Below are positions 1-6,595 of a stretch of 17,155 nt of DNA, one piece after another. The notes under the pieces are model-generated. The model was not told the DNA's origin. It did not search any database and saw only the letters and a program-made list of their open reading frames with translations. Position 1 is the first letter of the stretch, and every line of letters begins with the position of its first letter. The position numbers and the translations under genes are program-made. Source of the DNA: Bacillota bacterium (lineage in GTDB: Bacteria > Bacillota > Clostridia > Tissierellales > Peptoniphilaceae); contig JAEXCD010000122.1 of NCBI GenBank assembly GCA_023393715.1, positions 1 to 17,155 of the forward strand, written 5' to 3'.

Positions 1-117
1 GTCGAATACGCCGCGCACACGCCCTCTCCGAACGAGAAGGCTTCCGGGCTGCCATCGTCCGTTCTTCCACAAGGTGACATTTTCCAACAGAAAATTTCGT
101 GCGACGAACCGAGTCAT
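1..117 (-). CDS. Start of a probable amidohydrolase (possibly dihydroorotase), cut by the window edge
   Basis: The reading frame opens with ATG at 117-115, overlapping the pyrR stop by 4 nt (ATGA), and stays open for 39 codons to position 1. An AAAGGA ribosome site lies 7 nt before the ATG (125-130). The peptide begins MTRFVARNFLLENVTLWKNG and continues with a GSLLVRRGRVRGVF stretch. This resembles the N-terminal beta-sandwich strands of amidohydrolases such as dihydroorotase (form: LLxNxxLW..G..xxLVxxGRI). PyrC would fit, because pyrR usually heads a pyrimidine operon, and the overlap implies translational coupling to pyrR. Only the N-terminus is visible, with no catalytic residues, so the family is an inference. 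PyrB is less likely because its usual N-terminus differs. Confidence 0.6.
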   Translation of the reverse strand, partial: MTRFVARNFLLENVTLWKNGRWQPGSLLVRRGRVRGVFD

Positions 118-683
118 AGAGGCTTCCTTTCGCTTCGTTCTTCCGCTTCGAGGAGAAGAACCTGTTTCTGTGCGTCGATGGGCGGGAATTGCACGTCAAC
201 CAGCTCGCGGGATGAGGTCGGAATATTTTTGCCGACGAAATCCGGCCGGATGGGGAGCTCCCGATGACCGCGGTCGATGAGAATCGCGAGGCGAATGGCG
301 CTGGGCCGGCCGAGGTCCATGAGCGCATCCATTGCGGCGCGCGTGGTTCGCCCCGTATAGATTACGTCGTCGACCAAAATGACAAGCTTTCCGTCTATTG
401 AAATAGGGAGCTTTGGCGGCTCCGCGAAGATGGGGCGATCGGCAATTTCCTGCAGGTCGTCCCGGTAGAGAGAAATGTCCAGCGTTGCGACGGTAACGGG
501 CAGGGCGCCGATGGCGCGGATGTTCTTGGCGATTTGCTCCGCCATGGGCACGCCGCGGCGTTGAATGCCAATGAGAATAATTTCGGACGCATCCGCTTCC
601 TTTTCCATAATTTCATGGGAAATGCGCATGAGTGCGCGGTCGATTGCGGCGGCATCCATTAAATGGGCTTTTACGGAAATCAC
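114..683 (-). CDS. pyrR: PyrR: pyrimidine operon RNA-binding attenuator / uracil phosphoribosyltransferase
   Basis: PyrR binds the leader RNA of pyr genes when UMP is high and favours termination. Many members also convert uracil and PRPP to UMP. The 189-residue product has the type I phosphoribosyltransferase PRPP loop VILVDDVIYTGRT at about residues 101-113, the YRDDL segment (73-77) and the RGHRELPIRPDFVGKNIPTS region (138-157), all typical of PyrR, and normal length. I chose the GTG start at 683-681 because an AAGGAAGGAG ribosome site lies just upstream (about 689-699); an internal ATG at 659 (Met9) lacks one. The gene has its own promoter and attenuator and overlaps the next pyr gene by 4 nt. 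It is therefore probably the first, self-regulated gene of a pyrimidine biosynthesis operon. Confidence 0.95.
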   Translation of the reverse strand: MISVKAHLMDAAAIDRALMRISHEIMEKEADASEIILIGIQRRGVPMAEQIAKNIRAIGALPVTVATLDISLYRDDLQEIADRPIFAEPPKLPISIDGKLVILVDDVIYTGRTTRAAMDALMDLGRPSAIRLAILIDRGHRELPIRPDFVGKNIPTSSRELVDVQFPPIDAQKQVLLLEAEERSERKPL

Positions 684-715
684 GTTTTCTCCTTCCTTGT
701 TGTGCCGTGCGGCAT

Positions 716-747
716 AAAAAAAGAATCCTGTCTGACCGCAGGATTCT
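716..747 (-). terminator. Intrinsic terminator in the pyrR leader (attenuator)
   Basis: Read on the minus strand, AGAATCCTG and CAGGATTCT form a perfect 9-bp stem (arms 739-747 and 722-730) with an 8-nt loop. It is followed at once by a run of T (716-721 as A on the plus strand). It lies between the promoter and the pyrR ribosome site, so it is a regulatory leader terminator and not an end-of-gene one. Confidence 0.9.
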
Positions 748-847
748 CAGAAATCGGATCAATCGGTGCGAAGAACTCGCAAAAACAGCCTCGCCGAAGC
801 CAGGTGCCGATAAAGTGTGAAATCTTGCGGGTCTCTCTGTACCGCGC
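734..847 (-). promoter_or_regulatory. PyrR-binding RNA hairpin and antiterminator of the pyrR leader
   Basis: On the minus strand, positions 847-821 read GCGCGGTACAGAGAGACCCG followed by CAAGATT. The loop ACAGAGAG is flanked by GCGGT and ACC(C)GC arms, the conserved shape of a PyrR anti-antiterminator. The 3' part, GACCCGCAAGATT (833-821), can instead pair with AATCCTGCGGTC (745-734), with one bulged C and one A-C mismatch. That pairing would destroy the terminator stem. The two folds exclude each other, as in known pyr attenuators: UMP-bound PyrR holds the first hairpin and lets the terminator form. Confidence 0.82.
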
Positions 848-864
848 TTAAAGATCTTTTTGTT

Positions 865-893
865 AGTGTAGTATAGAAAAAAACCACTGTCAA
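865..893 (-). promoter_or_regulatory. Sigma70-type promoter of the pyrR operon
   Basis: On the minus strand, TTGACA (893-888) is separated by exactly 17 bp from TACACT (870-865). Transcription should start near 858, just ahead of the PyrR-binding hairpin. The -35 lies about 40 bp past the ychF stop codon, so pyrR has its own start and is not only read through from ychF. Confidence 0.8.
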
Positions 894-930
894 GGCGGGG
901 TAAAAAAATCGCCGCACATTCAGCAGGCAT

Positions 931-2025
931 TCAGACATTAAAGCGGAAATGAACGACATCGCCGTCCTGCATGAGGTATTCCTTGCCCTCGAGGCGGACG
1001 AGCCCCTTCTCGCGCGCGGCGGATAAGCTGCCCCATTGGACGAGATCGTCGTAGGACACGATTTCCGCGCGAATGAAGCCGCGTTGGATATCGCTGTGGA
1101 TTTTTCCTGCCGCTTCCACGGCGGGCGTGCCGCGCCGAATGGTCCAGGCGCGTGTCTCATCCGCGCCCGTCGTCAGGAAGGAGAGCAGCCCAAGGAGCTC
1201 GTAGGATGCGACGATCAGACGATCGACGCCGGAGGCGGAGAGCTCCAGCATCTCCAGAAATTCCGCCTTTTCCTCATCCTCCAGCTCCGACAGCTCGGCC
1301 TCCGCCTGCGCACACACGACGACGACCCGGGCATTTTCCTGCCCGGCAAATTCGCAAATTTTTGCAACCCACGGATTGGATGCGCCGCCATCGGCTAAGT
1401 CGACTTCGGCGACATTTGCGACGTAAATGATGGGCTTTGTCGAGAGCAGCTGGTAGGAGCGCAGATATTTTCTTTCCTCGTCGGTCAGATCGAGGACGCG
1501 CGCGGATTTTCCCTCGTTGAGTACGGCGAGAAGCCGCTTGAGCAGATCGACCTCGGGGCGCGCCGCCTTGTCCGACTTGGCGATTTTTTCCATTTTTGCG
1601 AGCAGGCGCTCAATCAGCTCCATGTCGGAGAGGATCAGCTCCAAATTGATGGTTTCGATGTCGCGAAACGGATCGACATCGCCATCGACGTGCGTTACGT
1701 TGGGGTCCTCGAAGCAGCGGAGTACCTCGACGATGGCTTCGCATTCACGGATATTCGACAGAAACTGATTGCCCAATCCCTCGCCCTTGCTTGCGCCGCG
1801 AACCAGACCGGCAATATCGTAAAATTCGATGACGGCAGGAATCGTGCGGCGCGATTGATGCATTTCGCTCAGCACCCTCAGGCGCGGGTCGGGAACCTCG
1901 ACTAAGCCGACGTTTGGCTCAATGGTACAAAACGGATAGTTTGCGGCCGGTGCGCCGGCTTTGGTAATGGCATTAAACAGGGTTGATTTTCCGACGTTGG
2001 GCAACCCGACGATTCCTAATTTCAT
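931..2025 (-). CDS. ychF: YchF/OLA1 family ribosome-associated P-loop ATPase
   Basis: YchF is a conserved cytoplasmic Obg-family NTPase that binds ribosomes and prefers ATP to GTP. The 364-residue product has full family length. It shows the G1 loop GLPNVGKST (7-15), the G3 motif DIAG (70-73), the NVAE motif (204-207) that replaces the GTPase NKxD and is typical of ATP use by YchF, and a C-terminal TGS domain from about residue 281 ending in DGDVVHFRFNV. The ATG start at 2025 has AGGAGA 9 nt upstream (2035-2040). It is transcribed from its own promoter, away from the large plus-strand cluster. No clear terminator lies between its stop and the pyrR promoter. Confidence 0.97.
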   Translation of the reverse strand: MKLGIVGLPNVGKSTLFNAITKAGAPAANYPFCTIEPNVGLVEVPDPRLRVLSEMHQSRRTIPAVIEFYDIAGLVRGASKGEGLGNQFLSNIRECEAIVEVLRCFEDPNVTHVDGDVDPFRDIETINLELILSDMELIERLLAKMEKIAKSDKAARPEVDLLKRLLAVLNEGKSARVLDLTDEERKYLRSYQLLSTKPIIYVANVAEVDLADGGASNPWVAKICEFAGQENARVVVVCAQAEAELSELEDEEKAEFLEMLELSASGVDRLIVASYELLGLLSFLTTGADETRAWTIRRGTPAVEAAGKIHSDIQRGFIRAEIVSYDDLVQWGSLSAAREKGLVRLEGKEYLMQDGDVVHFRFNV

Positions 2026-2103
2026 ATCTTCATGTCTCCTTATCCTACAGTTTCTCCGGCAATACGATCTGAAGCAGCCGAACAGGCATGTAAATCATCC
2101 CAA

Positions 2104-2112
2104 ATTATACCA
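2104..2112 (-). promoter_or_regulatory. Extended -10 promoter of ychF
   Basis: On the minus strand the sequence TGGTATAAT combines a perfect TATAAT (2109-2104) with the upstream TGn of an extended -10 element. No good -35 is present at the proper distance, which extended -10 promoters tolerate. Transcription would begin about 70 nt before the ychF start codon. Confidence 0.65.
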
Positions 2113-2214
2113 TGGATGACCGCCTTTTGGGCGAAACATCCGGGCGGGATCCGATAAAGAGAAAGGGGCGCAGAACGGGCGCTGAGGCGCTTTTTAAGGG
2201 GAATTTCTTTCTTA

Positions 2215-2243
2215 TTGACAGGGAAAAAAAAGAGTGCTATAAG
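2215..2243 (+). promoter_or_regulatory. Promoter of the putative iron/heme uptake operon
   Basis: TTGACA (2215-2220), a 17-bp spacer and TATAAG (2238-2243) give a near-consensus sigma70 promoter. The spacer holds an A-run. The start site would be near 2250, so the first inverted repeat (2255-2270) covers the start of the transcript, a classic place for a repressor to block initiation. No other convincing promoter was found until 11588, so this one probably serves all seven following genes. Confidence 0.8.
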
Positions 2244-2254
2244 TGGTCATGTAA

Positions 2255-2270
2255 GTTAGCTAATGCTAAC
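2255..2270 (+). promoter_or_regulatory. Putative operator 1, inverted repeat of DtxR/MntR type
   Basis: GTTAGCTAATGCTAAC is a perfect inverted repeat with 6-bp arms and a 4-bp centre, starting about 12 bp past the -10 box. The half-site resembles those of DtxR/IdeR/MntR metal-dependent repressors (TTAG...CTAA) and not the Fur GATAAT pattern. A second, slightly diverged copy lies 64 bp downstream. The placement and the importer genes behind it suggest repression by a metal-bound regulator; the identity of the regulator is inferred. Confidence 0.68.
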
Positions 2271-2318
2271 GAATGGTATTTTTCGATCGCTTTTTGGAGG
2301 AGCGGCACTTTGTCGAAA

Positions 2319-2334
2319 GTTAGCCAATACTAAC
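2319..2334 (+). promoter_or_regulatory. Putative operator 2, second copy of the inverted repeat
   Basis: GTTAGCCAATACTAAC matches operator 1 at 14 of 16 bases. The flank AA before GTTAGC is also shared, giving a common core AAGTTAGCYAATRCTAAC. The outer five base pairs of the inverted repeat are kept (GTTAG/CTAAC). It lies about 70 nt inside the transcript, so it could act as a roadblock or support looping or cooperative binding with the first site. Confidence 0.6.
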
Positions 2335-2386
2335 AAAAGGCGGATTACAAACGTTTTGCGGAACGATAGCTGGGAGGAAGCAAAGA

Positions 2387-5300
2387 ATGAAGCGAAGGAA
2401 GAGTATCCTGATTGCGGGCGCACTGATATTGGTGCTTATGCTGGTTTTTGGATGGATGCTGAACAACTCCGATAAAAAAAACGACGTGACGGAGGAGACG
2501 CTGCAAAGCTCCGGACGCGTCGCAGCTGCTGAGAACGAGCAGGAACAGAAAACGAATTCTGAGGAGAAGGGATCAGCTGCCTCAAAAAAGGATTCAAAGA
2601 GTAAAAAGAAACAAAAGTCCGGAGAAAAGGATAAGGCGGAGAAGGAAAAGAAGGAGCGTGAGAAGGATAAGGATAAGAAAACCTGCCGCATTACGATCCA
2701 TGACGGCGCCTCCGCCGCCGATACGAAATATGTGGTAAACGGACTGCACGTATACGATCCGACAACGGTGGATAAGGAGGACTTCGTCTCGGGGGATGAA
2801 GTTCCGGTCGGCACGAATATTTGTGTATTTGCCTACAATCTGGCCAGTCCGGTGCGTCTGACGATTGTCCATAACGGCGAAGTTATTGCAGAGAGAACAT
2901 ATTCCGTGATGCGGCAGTTCGTCGATGATCACAAGGTGGAATTTTTCAAATTCAAGCTGGAGGGCGATTTAGTCGTGACCACCGAGGCACTTCCAAAGGA
3001 TGCCGCATCGGGAAGCACGATGCACATCAATAACGAAGCTCTGGGGTCGGTGCTCGTGGGGAAGGAGGATGTCCATGACGGAGATGTGCTTCGAAATGGA
3101 ACCTACAACGTTACCTTGTCCCGTGCAGATCGCGACGTTCGTGCGGCTCTGACGGTCGGCGGAGAGACGGTCGGCACGGCGGAATTGACGGACGAGAGTC
3201 CATCAGCCGTCTTCCGGAGGGTTTCCTTTGACGACGAAGACATCTATGTGGAATTTACGGTGCTGAATGCGCACGAAGAGACGCCTGCACCGCCTGCGAA
3301 AAGCAGGGTGCGTATCGAGAACGGTCGATTGGGAACGGTATATCGCGGCAGCACGGAGCTGACGGATGGCGCATCGATTATTCACGGCTATCACGATCTG
3401 CGCGTGCAAAGCTTCAACCGGGATATTGAAATTACGCTGAAAGTAAACGGAACCGTTGTCGGGACGGCGAAGCTGAAGGGCGGCATGAAGGAGCATCGCT
3501 TCTCGGATGTCCACGTGACAGGAGATGTCTCGATTGCCTTCCGGGATATTACGCCGACGCCTGCGGAGGAGAGCTTCCTCATTACTCTGGAGGATAAGGT
3601 AAAGAACAAAGACGTGTCGATGGACGTCGGCTACATTGATACCAGCAGCGGGACGCCGGAGCCGGTGCAGATTGTCTCAGGAAAAAAATACAGCCAGGGA
3701 CTGATGGTCGGCGCGCGGGTATTGAACGGAACCGACCGCGAGCTGAAGCTTACGGCGTATGGCGCAGACGGGACCGTGTTGGACAGCGTGACGGTAGAAC
3801 CGAAAAAGGGGAAGATCGAGGGCGCAAACGGCTTCTATCTTATATTGAACCAGGCGACCCGATTTGTGGTTGACTATGCAGGCTCTGTGGAGCCGCCGCA
3901 GCCGCCGGCGCCGAAGAAGTACACCGTTACCGTAGAGGATCAGATTCAGGATCCGAAGGTGACGAGGACGGTGGGCTGGATCGACACGAGCAGCACGCCG
4001 CCGAAAAACGTGGATATTGTCTCCGGAAATGCGTATCCGGAGGGGCTGGCCATCGGGACGAGGGTCGTAAATGACGGAGATCGCGCCGTGGTGATGACGG
4101 TATACGAGGGCGGTAAGCAAACGGCTCAAAAGACAGTCGCTCCGGGCGCGGCAGATGGCTATTACATCGAGTCGCTGTCGGCTGACAGCCGCATCGTATT
4201 CGAACCGGGTCAGGAGGAGCCGAAGCTGTGCCGCATTACCGTGGACAACGGCGCTTCCTCGGCGGATATACCGAATCAAGTGGTCAACGGCCTTCACGTG
4301 TACGATCCGACCTCCTCGGACAAGGAGGATTTCGAATCCGGCGCCAAGGTGCCGAAGGACACGAGCATCTGTGTTTTTGCCTACAATCTGGCAAGTCCGA
4401 TCCGGATGACCATTGTACACAACGGCGTGACGATCGCGGAACGAACCTATTCCGCAGTGCAGCAGTTTGTGGACGATTATAAGGTGGAAAAATTCCGGTT
4501 CAAGCTGGAGGGCGATCTCGTGGTGACGACCGAGGCGCTGCCGCAGGATACGGAGCTGGGCCGCAGTGAAGTCAGCATTAACGGGGCCGAGCTGGGCACC
4601 GTCAGCGACGGGCGGAATCCGATTCAGCATGGGGATAAACTTCGGAACGGAACCTATAACCTCATCCTGAGCCGAAAGGATCAAGATGTCGACGCGCGTC
4701 TGACGGTGGGAGGGCGAGAGATCGGAACGGTCGAGCTGACAGCAGAGCAGCCCTCGTTCACGTTCAAACGGGTAACCTTCAGCGATGAGCGCATTCAGAT
4801 CGATTTTATCTCGAAGAAGCCGGCGCCGCAGGATCAATTCACCGTTACGGTGGAGGATCGCATCAACAATCCTCAGGTGATTACGACGGTCGGCTGGATT
4901 GATTTCAGCGGAGAAAAACCGGAGCCGGTTCTTATTATCTCCGGGAATCAGTATCCAAAGGGGCTGAAAATCGGAGGACGTGCGATTAACGACAGCGACC
5001 GGGACGTCGTGCTGACGGTGTATGAAGGCGGTCAGGAGGTCTACCGAACGACGATCAAGCCGAGGGGCGCCGGAGGCTACTATATCGAAGAATTGTCGGC
5101 GGACAGCAGCTTCATCTTTGAATATGCAGAAAAACCGGCGGCTGCGCCAAGCGGCGAAAGCATCGTGCCGCCTGAGGAAACATCCGGCGCCGGCCTGCCG
5201 GCGATCGGGGAGGCGAGCGAAGAGCCGGTTGTCGTACCGAGCGCTGCCGTCCCCGCAGCAGAGGGGCAGGATCATTCGGCGGCGCCGCAGTACGGTGCGG

Positions 5301-5395
5301 AAGAGCCGCAGCCGGACAACGCTGAAGCCGCGATTGAGGCGGCGCCAGGCGGGAATTTGCCGGATGAACGAGGTGACGGAGAAGACCGTTTGTAA
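2387..5395 (+). CDS. Large membrane-anchored multi-module surface protein, probable ligand-capture component
   Basis: I do not recognise this 1002-residue protein as a named family. Residues 7-25 form one hydrophobic segment after a KRRK start, with no lipobox and no clear cleavage site, so it is probably an N-terminal membrane anchor. Residues 54-98 are very rich in Lys and Glu and could form a stalk through the wall. The outer part is modular: A1 (100-205), B1 (208-293), a diverged B (306-388), C1 (396-498), C2 (511-606), A2 (615-721), B2 (724-808) and C3 (817-913). A Pro/Ala/Glu-rich tail follows to 1002. The modules look beta-rich. Each A module has two cysteines (100/146 and 615/662), with shared YDP, VFAYNLASP and VHNG segments. 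No LPXTG, NEAT or SLH motif was seen. The ATG has GGAGG 9 nt upstream. As first gene of a FecB/FecCD operon behind metal-type operators, it may bind heme or a siderophore outside the cell; this is inference. Confidence 0.85.
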   Translation: MKRRKSILIAGALILVLMLVFGWMLNNSDKKNDVTEETLQSSGRVAAAENEQEQKTNSEEKGSAASKKDSKSKKKQKSGEKDKAEKEKKEREKDKDKKTCRITIHDGASAADTKYVVNGLHVYDPTTVDKEDFVSGDEVPVGTNICVFAYNLASPVRLTIVHNGEVIAERTYSVMRQFVDDHKVEFFKFKLEGDLVVTTEALPKDAASGSTMHINNEALGSVLVGKEDVHDGDVLRNGTYNVTLSRADRDVRAALTVGGETVGTAELTDESPSAVFRRVSFDDEDIYVEFTVLNAHEETPAPPAKSRVRIENGRLGTVYRGSTELTDGASIIHGYHDLRVQSFNRDIEITLKVNGTVVGTAKLKGGMKEHRFSDVHVTGDVSIAFRDITPTPAEESFLITLEDKVKNKDVSMDVGYIDTSSGTPEPVQIVSGKKYSQGLMVGARVLNGTDRELKLTAYGADGTVLDSVTVEPKKGKIEGANGFYLILNQATRFVVDYAGSVEPPQPPAPKKYTVTVEDQIQDPKVTRTVGWIDTSSTPPKNVDIVSGNAYPEGLAIGTRVVNDGDRAVVMTVYEGGKQTAQKTVAPGAADGYYIESLSADSRIVFEPGQEEPKLCRITVDNGASSADIPNQVVNGLHVYDPTSSDKEDFESGAKVPKDTSICVFAYNLASPIRMTIVHNGVTIAERTYSAVQQFVDDYKVEKFRFKLEGDLVVTTEALPQDTELGRSEVSINGAELGTVSDGRNPIQHGDKLRNGTYNLILSRKDQDVDARLTVGGREIGTVELTAEQPSFTFKRVTFSDERIQIDFISKKPAPQDQFTVTVEDRINNPQVITTVGWIDFSGEKPEPVLIISGNQYPKGLKIGGRAINDSDRDVVLTVYEGGQEVYRTTIKPRGAGGYYIEELSADSSFIFEYAEKPAAAPSGESIVPPEETSGAGLPAIGEASEEPVVVPSAAVPAAEGQDHSAAPQYGAEEPQPDNAEAAIEAAPGGNLPDERGDGEDRL
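2684..4204 (+). repeat. Repeat unit 1 of the large surface protein (A1-B1-B'-C1-C2)
   Basis: Within the protein, module A1 (residues 100-205) begins CRITIHDGAS and ends LVVTTEALPKD. B1 (208-293) carries DGDVLRNGTYNVTLS and a TVGG turn. B' (306-388) is a looser copy of B. C1 (396-498) and C2 (511-606) share a G(Y/W)IDTSS motif, an IVSGxxY segment and a GxY(L/I) segment near the end. At the DNA level the copies differ at many third positions, so the duplication is not recent. Confidence 0.8.
4229..5125 (+). repeat. Repeat unit 2 of the large surface protein (A2-B2-C3)
   Basis: Module A2 (615-721) matches A1 over its whole length, at roughly three quarters of positions by eye. It shares VVNGLHVYDPT, ICVFAYNLASP and KLEGDLVVTTEALP. 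B2 (724-808) matches B1 (KLRNGTYNLILSRKDQDV, TVGG). C3 (817-913) is closest to C2 (TVTVEDRINNP, TTVGWID, LTVYEGG, GGYYIE). The order A-B-C is the same in both units, so a whole A-B-C block was duplicated; unit 1 also gained or kept extra B and C copies. Confidence 0.8.
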
Positions 5396-5432
5396 AAGAA
5401 GCCGACAAGCGGAGCGAGCTCCCGGCGCAGAT

Positions 5433-5471
5433 GAAATGCACCCTCGAGGCGGGTTGCCGAGGGTGCATTTC
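5433..5471 (+). promoter_or_regulatory. Strong intercistronic hairpin between the surface protein and binding-protein genes
   Basis: GAAATGCACCCTCG (5433-5446) and CGAGGGTGCATTTC (5458-5471) are perfectly complementary over 14 bp with an 11-nt loop. The only T-run is the TTT inside the 3' arm, so this is a poor intrinsic terminator. It sits 37 nt after the first gene's stop and 35 nt before the lipoprotein start. It could protect or process the mRNA, or end part of the transcripts, setting different levels for the surface protein and the importer. Confidence 0.75.
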
Positions 5472-5506
5472 GCTGTGCTGCGGAGTTGATACGGAAGGGA
5501 AAATCG

Positions 5507-6589
5507 ATGAAGAAACATATGCGGATGCTGATGTTGGCGGGGGCGCTTGCGCTGCTGAGCCTGAGCGGATGTGCCGGCCGCGGGGGCGCGGCGGAGGAGA
5601 GCGTACAAGAGACGGAATCGGAGCAGCTGGTGTCGCAGCACTCGGACAGCGAAGAGGAAGAGCGCGAGGCAGAGTCGCAGGAGCTCGTTGACCCGTGTTG
5701 TCTGCCGATTCTGACCGATACAAGAGGAACCGAATATAAGGAGAACACCTTTACGACACTGAACGGAGATGAGGTGACCTACAACATGAATACGCGAAAA
5801 ATCGTCTGCGTATTCGGATCGCAGGATGTCGTAGCCTTTGGCATCCCGCTTCTGGCCTATGAAGGGACCTCGGATACCGAAGGCTATGAGCAGTTTTATG
5901 AGGGGGCGAGTCCGCTGAAAAACAATACGCCGTTCTCACCGGAGGAAATTTTATCCTATGAACCGGAGCTGATATTGGTCAACCAGCGCATGACAAAAAG
6001 ACACATCGAATCACTGAGCAAAATTGCTCCGGTGATTCCGCTGTACACCGATTCGACGGATTTTGACCTGCGCCTGAAGTACGTCGGTGAAATTTTCGGC
6101 TTGCCGGAGCATGCAGAGAAGCTGGCGGCATATGCCGACGCGCTTCGGGAAAAGATGACACATGAGCTGAGATCGCTGAATCTCAGTGATAAGACGCTGA
6201 CCATTTACACCTACATGGGTGCGATTTCCATTCCGCCGGATCGGGGGTGGTTTATGAATTCGATCATCTACGATTATGCGGGCATCGGACGCCTGCCCAT
6301 CGTAGAGGATTTTATGAAGGATGAGAGCGGGTTAGCCTATGAGGCGATTTCCGCGGAAAAGCTGAAAGATTACGAAGGTGATCTGGTGCTGTTTGCCGGA
6401 TTCGGCGAAGAGGAGCTTTCGACCTATGTTACCGAAAACGTCGGATGGCAGGCGCTGAATGCGGTTAAGGAGAACCGCGTGGGGATTATTGACATTCGTC
6501 CCTATGCGCAGAAGGGCGTCATTTTGCTGGAAAATCAATACTCTCAGATCCTGGATGCGCTAAAGGTAGCAGGGAGAATTACTGAATAA
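5507..6589 (+). CDS. FecB-type substrate-binding lipoprotein of an iron siderophore/heme ABC importer
   Basis: This 360-residue protein would bind a ferric siderophore or heme outside the membrane and deliver it to the permeases. Its N-terminus is a lipoprotein signal: MKKHMRM, a hydrophobic stretch, then lipobox LSGC with Cys22. An acidic Ser/Glu-rich linker follows to about residue 62. A periplasmic-binding-protein type 2 domain (PF01497-like) begins near TRKIVCVFGSQDVVAFG (97-111). It contains the FSPEEILSYEPELILVNQ segment and the long helix region RLKYVGEIFGLPEHAEKLAAYA usual for the family. I chose ATG 5507, which has GGAAGGGA 6 nt upstream; a TTG at 5486 adds seven residues before the signal peptide and is less likely. 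A CysCys pair (64-65) precedes the domain. The ligand cannot be read from the sequence, and cobalamin remains possible. Confidence 0.9.
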   Translation: MKKHMRMLMLAGALALLSLSGCAGRGGAAEESVQETESEQLVSQHSDSEEEEREAESQELVDPCCLPILTDTRGTEYKENTFTTLNGDEVTYNMNTRKIVCVFGSQDVVAFGIPLLAYEGTSDTEGYEQFYEGASPLKNNTPFSPEEILSYEPELILVNQRMTKRHIESLSKIAPVIPLYTDSTDFDLRLKYVGEIFGLPEHAEKLAAYADALREKMTHELRSLNLSDKTLTIYTYMGAISIPPDRGWFMNSIIYDYAGIGRLPIVEDFMKDESGLAYEAISAEKLKDYEGDLVLFAGFGEEELSTYVTENVGWQALNAVKENRVGIIDIRPYAQKGVILLENQYSQILDALKVAGRITE

Positions 6590-6595
6590 TAACGA

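Larger units (their letters stand above)
2026..2386. other. Divergent intergenic region between ychF and the iron-type cluster
   Basis: This 361-bp stretch carries the ychF promoter on the minus strand, and a promoter plus two inverted repeats on the plus strand. I see nothing functional between 2113 and 2214, except a short GCGC-TGAG-GCGC hairpin followed by TTTTT near 2189 with no gene upstream to terminate. No convincing protein-coding gene lies here. Confidence 0.6.

Noticed and set aside
74..280. A 68-codon plus-strand frame opposite the end of pyrR.
   Set aside because: It lacks a ribosome site and is antisense to pyrR and the next pyr gene, both well supported on the other strand.
2044..2088. 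A 14-codon frame (ATG to TAG) on the minus strand just before ychF, a possible leader peptide.
   Set aside because: No ribosome site precedes it and no regulatory codon run or hairpin is linked to it.
2112..2333. A 73-codon plus-strand frame between ychF and the cluster.
   Set aside because: It has no ribosome site, begins upstream of the promoter at 2215 and runs across both operators, so it would not be on the operon transcript from its start.
2255..2334. The inverted repeats as Fur boxes.
   Set aside because: They do not match the GATAAT-based Fur consensus; the TTAG/CTAA half-sites fit DtxR/MntR-type sites better.
5345..5395. LPDERG near the C-terminus of the surface protein as a possible sortase signal.
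   Set aside because: It lacks LPXTG spacing and has no hydrophobic segment or basic tail after it; the protein ends in acidic residues.
3677..5641. A 654-codon open frame on the minus strand opposite the large surface protein gene.
   Set aside because: It is rich in Arg, Leu and His with no domain motif, and mirrors the biased codon use of the plus-strand gene. Similar long antisense frames oppose pepP (11639-13405), uvrC (13341-15065) and the transglutaminase-like gene (9355-10566).
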